A stretch of 33,951 nt of DNA. It comes from Acidobacteriota bacterium (lineage in GTDB: Bacteria > Acidobacteriota > Vicinamibacteria > Vicinamibacterales > UBA2999). Within the stretch, counting starts at the first letter, position 1; the number at the start of each line of letters is the position of its first letter. This document shows, piece by piece, positions 26,078-33,309 of the stretch. The notes under the pieces were generated by a model. The model had not been told where the DNA came from. It made no database searches and was given only the letters and a program-made list of their open reading frames with translations. Both the position numbers and the translations under genes were made by a program. The DNA lies in the NCBI GenBank assembly GCA_009694735.1, contig SHUG01000017.1:1-33951 (forward strand), given 5' to 3'.

Positions 26078-27320
26078 CCGTCTCGACATGGGCGGTGTTC
26101 GGGAACAGATCGAACGCGCGCACGCTGGTCATGCGATAGCCGGCATCCACCAATAACCGGGCGTCACGCGCGAGCGTCGCGACATCACACGACACATAGA
26201 TCAGCAGGGCGGCGCGAACCGCGACCACACCCGCTAACGCGTCTTTTGACAAGCCCGTTCTCGGCGGGTCGACGATGATGGTCGCGGCCTTCGTGGCGGC
26301 CGGCAGGTAGCGCTCGACTGGTTCGCTGCGCACACCGACGTCATCGCGGGCGGCGGCGTTGCGTCGAAGATCGCTCGCCGCGAAGTGGTCGCCCTCCACC
26401 GCCACCACCGGGCCGTGGCCCGCGTGGGCCGCGGCCAGGCTGAACAGGCCGACACCGGCGTACAAATCGAGCACCGGCCCCTGCATGACATGTGACAGCA
26501 CGTGATCAGCCAGCGGCGGCAGCAGAAAGCGATTGCCCTGGAAGAACGAGCGCGCGTGGCGAGACAGCGTCGCGCCCGACACCAGATCCGTGACCAGCCC
26601 CGAACCCCACAAGTCCATTGTTCGTGTCGACTCGGGCGGCGCGCAGGTCGCGCCGGTCAGGCCTGCGAGCCTGGTCACGCCGGCGAGGCGTGAGGGATCC
26701 GCGTTCGGCAGCAGTTCCAGGTGCAGCGCCCGCTGTGACGCGTCGAGGCTTTCCGACAGCTCGATCTCGCCGACCGTGTCGCGCTCCAGGGTCTTGAGCG
26801 ACTGCTCTAAGGCAGCGAGGACCGCCAGCGTGTCAGGGCGGAGCTGCCGTGTCGGCGCGGCATCGCAGAGGGAATGCGTGGCTTCGCGAAAGAACCCGAT
26901 GCGGCCATTGCGCAGGTGCAGCCGCGCGCGCATGCGATAGCCGTCCACCGGCGAGGCCACCACCTCGACCGGCGCCGCGAGCGTGATCCGGCCCAGGCGC
27001 CGGAACGCGTCTTCGATAATCGCGGCCTTGATCACGCGCTGGCGGTCGTACTCGATGTGCGCGAGCACGCAACCGCCGCAGCCGCCGTCGGATGGCGAGG
27101 TGCCGTCGGCAGCGTCAGGCACGCGGTCCGGGGAACGCTCGATCACCGTTCGCGTGATGGCCCAGCCGGTCCCCCGCTGCACCTTCTCGACCTCGGCCTC
27201 CACTACTTCGCCGGGGATGGCGCCGGCGACAAACACAATGGCCCCGTCGTGGCGAGCGATCATCCGGCCGCCCGCCGCGGGCCGTTCGATGGTGAGCGTG
27301 AGTCGGTCGCCTCTTTGCAT
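26058..27320 (-). CDS. TrmA/RlmD-family RNA (uracil-5) methyltransferase
   Basis: The 420-residue enzyme carries an N-terminal TRAM domain (1-60), then the SAM site LDLYAGVGLFS (284-294), DPPRTG (351-356) and the catalytic cysteine C378 in VSCDVATLARD. The family C-terminal motif FDLFPNTAHVETV (403-415) is intact. It methylates uracil in rRNA or tRNA. RlmD-type members bind a 4Fe-4S cluster by four cysteines; here CGGC supplies C81 and C84, and C152 may be another, but the first cysteine of the usual pattern is missing (DAADGTSPSDGG), so the cluster may be absent or altered. Target site cannot be given. It is transcribed away from the coaX-side genes, 97 bases downstream. Confidence 0.9.
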   Translation of the reverse strand: MQRGDRLTLTIERPAAGGRMIARHDGAIVFVAGAIPGEVVEAEVEKVQRGTGWAITRTVIERSPDRVPDAADGTSPSDGGCGGCVLAHIEYDRQRVIKAAIIEDAFRRLGRITLAAPVEVVASPVDGYRMRARLHLRNGRIGFFREATHSLCDAAPTRQLRPDTLAVLAALEQSLKTLERDTVGEIELSESLDASQRALHLELLPNADPSRLAGVTRLAGLTGATCAPPESTRTMDLWGSGLVTDLVSGATLSRHARSFFQGNRFLLPPLADHVLSHVMQGPVLDLYAGVGLFSLAAAHAGHGPVVAVEGDHFAASDLRRNAAARDDVGVRSEPVERYLPAATKAATIIVDPPRTGLSKDALAGVVAVRAALLIYVSCDVATLARDARLLVDAGYRMTSVRAFDLFPNTAHVETVIAFAR

Positions 27321-27373
27321 ATCTATGTCCGGGCCTGGTACGGATACGTCGAAAACGAAGCAGTTCGTGCGAG

Positions 27374-27392
27374 CGTGGCAGTTGCTGCCACG
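27374..27392. other. Perfect hairpin, CGTGGCAG-TTG-CTGCCACG
   Basis: Eight-base arms around a 3-base loop lie in the 97-base gap between the unknown gene (stop 27418) and the methyltransferase gene (start 27320). There is no following run of T on either strand, so it is not a standard terminator; it could be an mRNA processing or attenuation structure. Confidence 0.6.
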
Positions 27393-27417
27393 AGGTCGAT
27401 CTCAGCGTGCCAAGCCC

Positions 27418-28137
27418 CTACTGGATGGTCGGCAGACCGAAGTGCAGGCGGACGAGGCGGTCGATCGCGGCCCGCCGGGACTGCGCGTATGCCTCGGCCG
27501 CCATCCGCTGTCGGAACGGCGCCAGTTCGGCGTCCGCTTCTTTCTCGATCTCGGTCCGCTCGGTCTCGGCCAGCGCCGCCGCGGCAGCGGCCACCAAGTC
27601 GGCCTCAACGGCCGCGACGCGCAACAACAACGCATCACGAGCTTCTCCGCGGGCGCGCGAGGCTTCCGGCTGCAACGCGTCGAGCGCGCGAACGGCGGCA
27701 TCCAGCGCCGGACCAATCGTCGCGCCTGCCTGATCGCTGCCCCGCAGTACGGTCAGCCGCGAAAGCGCCGCCTCGATCTGCGAGGCCAGCGATCGCCGCG
27801 ACCGGCCAGTGCCCTGCACCGGCTCCTCGACATCCGGCCCGCCCTGCGCATCGGGCACGACGGCGGAAATGCCGAGGGCGCGCCGCCAGTCGTCGAACGC
27901 GTCGAGCACGTCGGCCTCGCAGAAATCGATCCGCACCGGCCGGCGCCGTGGCCCCTTGCGGTAATAGCGCTCGAAGTAGCGATCGATGCCGGCTTCAGCC
28001 ACCTTGACGGGAATACCCTGATGGGCCCACGCGACCACCCGCTCAAACGCCGGCCCCGTGATTCGGATCAGATGGCCGTCATTCTTTCGGCAGAGATACG
28101 CCTCGAGATCGCGGCAGTAGGCATCAACGTCGGTCAC
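27418..28137 (-). CDS. Protein of unknown function, 239 aa
   Basis: The start is GTG at 28137, 5 bases after the coaX stop, so it belongs to the cofactor run. No signal peptide or membrane segment is visible. Residues 1-90 are a charged globular domain (FERVVAWAHQGIPVKVAEAG, YFERYYRKGPRRRPVRIDF). Residues ~110-230 are Ala/Glu/Arg-rich and strongly helical, probably coiled coil (AAVEADLVAAAAAALAETER). I do not recognise the family. It could be a nucleic-acid or ribosome-linked accessory protein, but nothing in the sequence proves it. Confidence 0.75.
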   Translation of the reverse strand: MTDVDAYCRDLEAYLCRKNDGHLIRITGPAFERVVAWAHQGIPVKVAEAGIDRYFERYYRKGPRRRPVRIDFCEADVLDAFDDWRRALGISAVVPDAQGGPDVEEPVQGTGRSRRSLASQIEAALSRLTVLRGSDQAGATIGPALDAAVRALDALQPEASRARGEARDALLLRVAAVEADLVAAAAAALAETERTEIEKEADAELAPFRQRMAAEAYAQSRRAAIDRLVRLHFGLPTIQ

Positions 28138-28142
28138 GGTCG

Positions 28143-28940
28143 TCAGGCTTGGGGCTTGGGACTTGGGGCTTGAGCACCCCGCTCCCAGACGAGCCGCAGG
28201 CCGTACAGTGTCAGCTCGGTATCGACGTGATCGATTAGCGTCGACTCGGGGGCCACCACCACGGCCAGGCCACCGGTGGCGATCACCAGTGCCTTGCCGC
28301 CGAGTTCAGTTTTCATCCGCCGGACGAGGCCCTCCACCATGTCGACGTATCCCCAGAACAAGCCGGACTGCATCGACGCCACCGTGTTCGTGCCGATGAC
28401 CTTCTCCGGTTTCCTGACCTCGATGCGAGGCAGGCGCGCCGCCCGCTGGAACAACGCATCCGCGGAAATCTGCGGACCGGGACAAATCACGCCACCGAGG
28501 TATTCCCCCTTCGCGGAGATCGCGTCAAACGTGGTGGCGGTGCCGAAGTCGACGACAATAATCGGCGTGCCGACGCCCCATTGATCGAGCGCGGCCAACG
28601 CGTTGACCACGCGATCGGCCCCGACCTCGGCGGGATTGTCGTACAGGATCGGCATGCCGCCGTTCACCGCCGGCTCAAACAACAGCGGCGTGCGCTCGAA
28701 GTACTTGACCGCCATGACCTGCAGCGGAAAGGTCAGCTGCGGCACCACGGACGCGAGCACGATGCCCGAAATCTGCTGGCGCTTGATCCCATGGTGTTCG
28801 CAGAGGTCGCACACCAGGATGCCCAACTCGTCCGCCGTTCGCTCGCGAATCGTCGTCAGCCGCCAGCTGTGGATCAGCTCGCGTCCCTCGAAGACGCCGA
28901 TGACGATGTTGGTGTTGCCGACGTCAATTGCGAGAAGCAT
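28143..28940 (-). CDS. coaX: Type III pantothenate kinase
   Basis: The 265-residue ASKHA-fold kinase phosphorylates pantothenate, the first step to coenzyme A. MLLAIDVGNTNIVIGVFEG is the phosphate-binding N-terminus. GADRVVNALAA and VVDFGTATTFD are the second and third conserved motifs. It lies next to birA, a common pairing. The last residues (APSPKPQA) are encoded by a heptanucleotide repeat that runs up to the stop codon, so the native C-terminus probably ended near WERGAQ. Confidence 0.95.
   Translation of the reverse strand: MLLAIDVGNTNIVIGVFEGRELIHSWRLTTIRERTADELGILVCDLCEHHGIKRQQISGIVLASVVPQLTFPLQVMAVKYFERTPLLFEPAVNGGMPILYDNPAEVGADRVVNALAALDQWGVGTPIIVVDFGTATTFDAISAKGEYLGGVICPGPQISADALFQRAARLPRIEVRKPEKVIGTNTVASMQSGLFWGYVDMVEGLVRRMKTELGGKALVIATGGLAVVVAPESTLIDHVDTELTLYGLRLVWERGAQAPSPKPQA
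28146..28173. repeat. Heptanucleotide array, 4 units of GGCTTGG type, inside coaX
   Basis: GGCTTGG (28146), GGCTTGG (28153), GACTTGG (28160), GGCTTGA (28167) are four 7-bp units in a row. They form the last codons of coaX, ending at the base next to the TGA complement (28143-28145). The unit differs from those at 1501 and 5881, but the 7-bp period is the same. Confidence 0.88.
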
Positions 28941-28949
28941 AGGTGTGCC

Positions 28950-29729
28950 CTACAGGTACCAGGCCAGTTCGCCGGCAATTACGCGTTCGGTGCCGGACGC
29001 CGTGCGCACGAGCAGCGCGCCCGAGTCGTCGATGCCGGCCGTGATGCCGTGACGGCCATCCCAGTCGACCCGCGTGCCAGTGGCACTGGGCGACGCCGCG
29101 CGCCACGCCTGCAGAATATCACTAGGGCTTCGCTCGAGGGTGGCGAGGCGGTCCCACAGCGCCGCCAGGATCTCGGCCAGCAGCGGACCGCGCTCGACCG
29201 CGCGGCCGAGCTCACCTTCGAGCGAGGTCGCTCTCGCCGCGACATCGGGCGGGTACGACGAGGGCTGCAGGTTAAGTCCCACCCCAATCACCACGGCCTG
29301 CGATACGGTGCCGACGGCGAGTCCTTCAGCCAGGATGCCGGCCAGCTTGCGCCGATCGATCAAGACATCGTTGGGCCACTTGAGCTGCGGCGCCACCCCC
29401 AGCGCCGCCTGAATGCCGTCCCTCACGGCAACACCGGCAGCCAGCGTGAGCAGCGGCAGTGACGCATTCGCGCGAAGCGGCGGACGGGCGACCAACGAGA
29501 AATACAGGCCTGCGGCGCGTGGCGACTCCCACCCGCGGCCGCGACGGCCACGCCCTGCGGTCTGTTGGTCGGCCACCACCACCAGTCCCTGCGCCGCACC
29601 GCCCCCCGCCAGCGCCGACGCCACATCCATCGTCGACGCCACCGAGTCGTGCCAGCGAACGTCGAGCGATAGGTCTGGACGGCGAACCCCCAGGGCGCCA
29701 AGCGCCGCCGACAGGTCGTCCGGCACCAT
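28950..29729 (-). CDS. birA: Biotin--[acetyl-CoA-carboxylase] ligase
   Basis: The 259-residue protein attaches biotin to carboxylase carrier domains. The biotinyl-AMP loop is GRGRRGRGWESP, the lysine motif is LKWPNDVLID, and GVGLNLQ follows. There is no N-terminal helix-turn-helix, so it is a mono-functional ligase and not a repressor like E. coli BirA. ATG 29729 overlaps the nadC stop (TGATG); a GTG at 29732 is an alternative. The window's propionyl/methylmalonyl genes imply biotin-dependent carboxylation elsewhere in the genome. Confidence 0.93.
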   Translation of the reverse strand: MVPDDLSAALGALGVRRPDLSLDVRWHDSVASTMDVASALAGGGAAQGLVVVADQQTAGRGRRGRGWESPRAAGLYFSLVARPPLRANASLPLLTLAAGVAVRDGIQAALGVAPQLKWPNDVLIDRRKLAGILAEGLAVGTVSQAVVIGVGLNLQPSSYPPDVAARATSLEGELGRAVERGPLLAEILAALWDRLATLERSPSDILQAWRAASPSATGTRVDWDGRHGITAGIDDSGALLVRTASGTERVIAGELAWYL

Positions 29730-30604
29730 CACGCAGGCTCGAGTTCGAAGCTGAGATCGGCGGACGGCGCTGAATGCGTGAGGGCGCCGACCGACACATA
29801 CTGCGCGCCGGTGGTGGCCAGTTCGGGAATGCGGGCGAGCGTCACGCCGCCGGAGATCTCAATCGCGGCCCGGCCCGCCACGCGCGCGACCGCCTCGCGC
29901 ACGTCGTAGGTCGTGAAGTTGTCGAGCAGGATGCGCGGGACGCCTGCCTTCAGCACCTCGTCCAGTTCCGCCAGGGTTTCCACCTCGACCTCCACTGGCA
30001 GGCCGCTCGACTGTTCCATGGCCCGCACGGCCGCCGCTCGGACGCCACCGGCGAGACGCTTGTGGTTGTCCTTGATCAGGATGCCGTCATCCAGCCGCTG
30101 CCGATGATTGGTGCCGCCACCGCAGCGCACCGCGTACTTCTCGAGCACCCGGAAGCCGGGCGTGGTCTTGCGAGTGTCGAGAATCGTGATGCCCCCCGCC
30201 GCCGCCGCGACGAACTTGGCCGTGAGCGTCGCGATGCCGCACAGGCGTTGCAAGAAGTTCAGCGCCGTGCGTTCGGCCTCGAGCAGGGCACGGGCGTCGC
30301 CCGTGACCGACGCCACGGTCTCACCCGCTTGCACGTGAGCGCCATCGGACCAGTGCACTTCGACGACGACCGACGGATCCGCCTGCCGAAATGTCTCGGC
30401 GGCCACCGCGAGGCCGGCGATCACGATGTCGGCGTTGGCGAGGATCACGCCGCGTGCGCGCTGCCCAACGGTGATGGTGGCGGCGCTGGTGACGTCGCCC
30501 TGCCCGCGGTCTTCGGCGAGCGCGCTGCGGACGAGATCACGATAGGCATCGAGCGGTAGCGGTGCCGCCTGCCCGCCGCCCCTCTGGCGCAGGTGAGCCA
30601 TCAT
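29729..30604 (-). CDS. nadC: Nicotinate-nucleotide pyrophosphorylase (carboxylating)
   Basis: The 291-residue quinolinate phosphoribosyltransferase makes nicotinate mononucleotide in de novo NAD synthesis. Signatures are EDRGQGDVTS near residue 30, TRKTTPGFRVLEKYAVRCGG with the substrate-binding Arg and Lys, NHRQRLDDGILIKDNH, and VEVETLAELDEVL. The final ISGGVTLARIPELATTGAQY is the phosphate-binding strand-loop. The start ATG at 30604 overlaps the valS stop (ATGA); a second ATG follows directly. It sits between valS and birA, so three cofactor genes (NAD, biotin, CoA) are co-transcribed with a tRNA synthetase. Confidence 0.95.
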   Translation of the reverse strand: MMAHLRQRGGGQAAPLPLDAYRDLVRSALAEDRGQGDVTSAATITVGQRARGVILANADIVIAGLAVAAETFRQADPSVVVEVHWSDGAHVQAGETVASVTGDARALLEAERTALNFLQRLCGIATLTAKFVAAAAGGITILDTRKTTPGFRVLEKYAVRCGGGTNHRQRLDDGILIKDNHKRLAGGVRAAAVRAMEQSSGLPVEVEVETLAELDEVLKAGVPRILLDNFTTYDVREAVARVAGRAAIEISGGVTLARIPELATTGAQYVSVGALTHSAPSADLSFELEPA

Positions 30605-33192
30605 GCCTCAGCCGGCTTCAGGGTGATTTCGACCCGCGGCTCGCCGGTCTTGAGCACGAGTCCGTCGGCACGGCACGCCGCCTTCAGATCGCGCTCGACC
30701 AGTGCCAGGCTTCTGGCCGCCTCGTCGCCGGCAAAGTAGATCACTTCCCGCACCGGCGTACCGACCGACACTTTCCGGTCGGTCTTGGCCTTGCGAATGG
30801 CATTGAGCGCCTCGGTCAAGTGGAACACCGACCGCTGCGCGGCGTCGTCCGTACCAGACACCGCGATCAGATCCTCGCGGGTCGGCCACTGGGCGCGGTG
30901 CACGGATCCAGCGTTCGACCACGACCACACCTCTTCGCAGACGAACGACAGGTACGGCGCCAGCAACCGCAGCAGCACCGATAGCGCCAGCCGCATGGCG
31001 GTGGATGCGGAGGCCGCGGCGTCAACGCCGAAGTCGCCGTAGCGCCGCGATTTCGCGGCCTCGACGTAGTTATCGCAGAAGTCCCAGAAGAACGACTCGA
31101 TCTTCGCGAGGGCCCTGGCATACTCGTAGTCCGAGAGTTCCTCCGTCGCCTCGTCCACGAGATTGGCGAGGTTCTGCAGCATGCCGCGGTCCAGCGCTTC
31201 GGTGACCGTGCCGACCGGCTGCTCGCCGGCCAGCACGAACTTCGAGACGTTCAGCACTTTCATGGCGAGCTTGCGGCCAATCTTCATCTGACCGACATCG
31301 AAGGCCGTGTCCACGCCGGGACCGCCGCGCGCCGCCCAATAGCGAACGCCGTCTGAGCCGTACTCTTGCAGCAGTCCGAGTGGCGTGACGACGTTGCCCT
31401 TGGACTTCGACATCTTCTTGCGATCGGGATCGAGCACCCAGCCGGAGATGGCGGCGTGGGTCCACGGCACGGAGTCGTTCTCGAAGTGCGCGCGCACCAC
31501 TGACGAAAACAGCCAGGTGCGGATGATGTCGTGCGCCTGTGGCCGCAGGTCCATCGGGAACGTTCGCGCGAAAATGTCGGCGTCGGTCTGCCACTGGCTG
31601 ACCAGCTGGGGAGACACCGACGAGGTCGCCCAGGTGTCCATCACGTCCGGGTCGGCAATGAAGCCGCCCGGCTGGCCGCGCTGGTCGGCGGTATAGCCGT
31701 CTGGCACGTCGGTCGACGGATCGATGGGCAGGCGCGACTCCGCCGGCACCAGTGGCTGGTGGTAGTCGGTGGTGCCGTCAGCAAGCAGCGGATACCACAC
31801 GGGGAACGGCACGCCAAAGAAGCGCTGACGGCTGACGCACCAATCGCCGTTGAGGCCGTTGACCCAGTTCTCGTAGCGCGCCTGCATGTACGCCGGGTGC
31901 CACGCGATCTCGCGGCCGCGCGCGATCAACTGATCGCGATAGTCGATGGTCTTGAAGAACCACTGGCGGCTGGTCACGATCTCGAGCGGCCGGTCGCCCT
32001 TCTCGTAAAACTTGACGTTGTGCGTGATCGGCTTCGGCTCGCCCTGCAGGTCGCCGCTCTCACGCAGTAACTCGACGACCTTGACCTGGGCCTTCTTCGC
32101 CGACAGGCCAACCAACTGGTCGTAGGCCTGTTGCGCGCGCGCCACATCGGCGCATTCCCAGCCCCGATCGCCCCAGGTGACGCGGCCGAGGGTGCCGTCG
32201 GGCTGCACGATGGCGCGCACCGGCAACTTCAACTCGCGCCACCAGGTGACGTCGGTGGTGTCGCCGAACGTGCAGATCATCGCGATGCCGCTGCCCTTTT
32301 CGGGATCGGCCAGGGCATGCGCGAGCACCGGCACCCGCACGCCGAAGATCGGCGTGATCACCTCAGTGCCAAACAGCGACTGGTAGCGCGCGTCATCCGG
32401 ATGCGCCACCAGCGCCACGCACGCGGGAATCAACTCCGGGCGCGTCGTCTCGATGGCAACCACGCCGCTGCCGCCTGCCTGGGAAAAATGAATCCGGTGA
32501 TAGGCACCGGGCTGCTCGCGATCCTCGAGTTCGGCCTGCGCCACCGCGGTGCGGAAGTCCACGTCCCACAGCGTCGGTGCTTCGACCTGGTACGCCAGCT
32601 TCTTCTGCAGCAGGCGCAGGAACATCATCTGCGACACGCGCTGCGCCGGCGGCGCGATGGTCGCGTAGGTCATCGACCAATCCACCGACAGGCCGAGATA
32701 ACGCCACAGGTGCTCGAACAGCTGTTCGTCCTCGACGGTCAGCTTGACGCACAACTCGATGAAGTTGGGGCGCGACACCGAGATGGGCTGCTTTTCGCCC
32801 CTCGACTTCGCTCGGGGCGACCCGGAGCCCGTCGAAGGGTCGGCTTCGTCCGGCAGCCTGAAGTTCGGGTCGTAGGGCAGCGACGGATCGCACCGGACGC
32901 CGAAATAGTTCTGCACGCGGCGCTCAGTGGGCAGCCCGTTGTCATCCCACCCCATCGGGTAGAACACTTCCTTGCCGCGCATGCGCTGGAAGCGCGCGAC
33001 GATGTCGGTGTGAGTGTAGGAGAAGACGTGCCCGACGTGCAGTGACCCGCTGACCGTGGGCGGCGGCGTGTCGATCGCGTAGACCTGATCGCGAGGCTTT
33101 GAGCGATCGAACCGGTAGGTGCCGTCACGCTCCCACCGAGCCGACAACGCGTCTTCGAGGCCTTCCAGCGCGGGCTTTTCCGGAACGGGCAT
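30601..33192 (-). CDS. valS: Valyl-tRNA synthetase
   Basis: The 863-residue class I synthetase has the HIGH-type motif HVGH (52-55; PPPTVSGSLHVGH) and KMSKS at 593-597. WDDNGLPTERRVQN near residue 82 marks the archaeal/actinobacterial-like ValRS subtype. The CP1 editing domain spans about residues 200-400. The C-terminus lacks the long coiled-coil found in E. coli ValRS. Residues ~119-134 (PSTGSGSPRAKSRGEK) are an in-frame insert just before the conserved ISVSRPNFIEL, encoded by a palindromic repeat. GGAGAG lies 2 bases before the ATG. It heads the valS-nadC-birA-coaX run. Confidence 0.96.
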   Translation of the reverse strand: MPVPEKPALEGLEDALSARWERDGTYRFDRSKPRDQVYAIDTPPPTVSGSLHVGHVFSYTHTDIVARFQRMRGKEVFYPMGWDDNGLPTERRVQNYFGVRCDPSLPYDPNFRLPDEADPSTGSGSPRAKSRGEKQPISVSRPNFIELCVKLTVEDEQLFEHLWRYLGLSVDWSMTYATIAPPAQRVSQMMFLRLLQKKLAYQVEAPTLWDVDFRTAVAQAELEDREQPGAYHRIHFSQAGGSGVVAIETTRPELIPACVALVAHPDDARYQSLFGTEVITPIFGVRVPVLAHALADPEKGSGIAMICTFGDTTDVTWWRELKLPVRAIVQPDGTLGRVTWGDRGWECADVARAQQAYDQLVGLSAKKAQVKVVELLRESGDLQGEPKPITHNVKFYEKGDRPLEIVTSRQWFFKTIDYRDQLIARGREIAWHPAYMQARYENWVNGLNGDWCVSRQRFFGVPFPVWYPLLADGTTDYHQPLVPAESRLPIDPSTDVPDGYTADQRGQPGGFIADPDVMDTWATSSVSPQLVSQWQTDADIFARTFPMDLRPQAHDIIRTWLFSSVVRAHFENDSVPWTHAAISGWVLDPDRKKMSKSKGNVVTPLGLLQEYGSDGVRYWAARGGPGVDTAFDVGQMKIGRKLAMKVLNVSKFVLAGEQPVGTVTEALDRGMLQNLANLVDEATEELSDYEYARALAKIESFFWDFCDNYVEAAKSRRYGDFGVDAAASASTAMRLALSVLLRLLAPYLSFVCEEVWSWSNAGSVHRAQWPTREDLIAVSGTDDAAQRSVFHLTEALNAIRKAKTDRKVSVGTPVREVIYFAGDEAARSLALVERDLKAACRADGLVLKTGEPRVEITLKPAEA
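32796..32839. repeat. Palindromic repeat element inserted in frame in valS
   Basis: The plus strand reads CGCCCC(TC...)GGGGCG at 32796-32819, a 6-base-armed hairpin, followed by CCCGTCGAAGGG at 32828-32839. The element encodes STGSGSPRAKSRG in ValRS. In another minus-strand frame it reads FDGLRVAPSEVEG, which I remember as a recurrent peptide from repeats in acidobacterial and other GC-rich genomes. Confidence 0.65.
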
Positions 33193-33222
33193 ATCTCTCC
33201 ATTAAACCATGTCCACGTACGT

Positions 33223-33298
33223 TAGCCACTGGGAACACCGAGCACGCAGAGCGTCTTTTTCAAAACGACTCGGTGTCCTCGGCGTCCTGCTGTGGCTA
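33223..33298. repeat. Imperfect inverted repeat upstream of valS
   Basis: TAGCCAC (33223-33229) pairs with GTGGCTA (33292-33298), and ACACCGAG (33235-33242) with CTCGGTGT (33269-33276). The arms are separated by a T-run region (33256-33260). The element fills most of the 117-base gap between the partial gene's stop and valS. It might end transcription of the former or be an intergenic mobile repeat. Confidence 0.7.
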
Positions 33299-33309
33299 TA
33301 TGGAGGCGA

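Noticed and set aside
27374-27392. Intrinsic terminator
   Set aside because: No T-run on either strand after the stem.
26983-28173. Plus-strand 396-codon open frame opposite the methyltransferase start and the unknown gene
   Set aside because: Antisense, compositionally biased, and overlaps two better supported genes and coaX.
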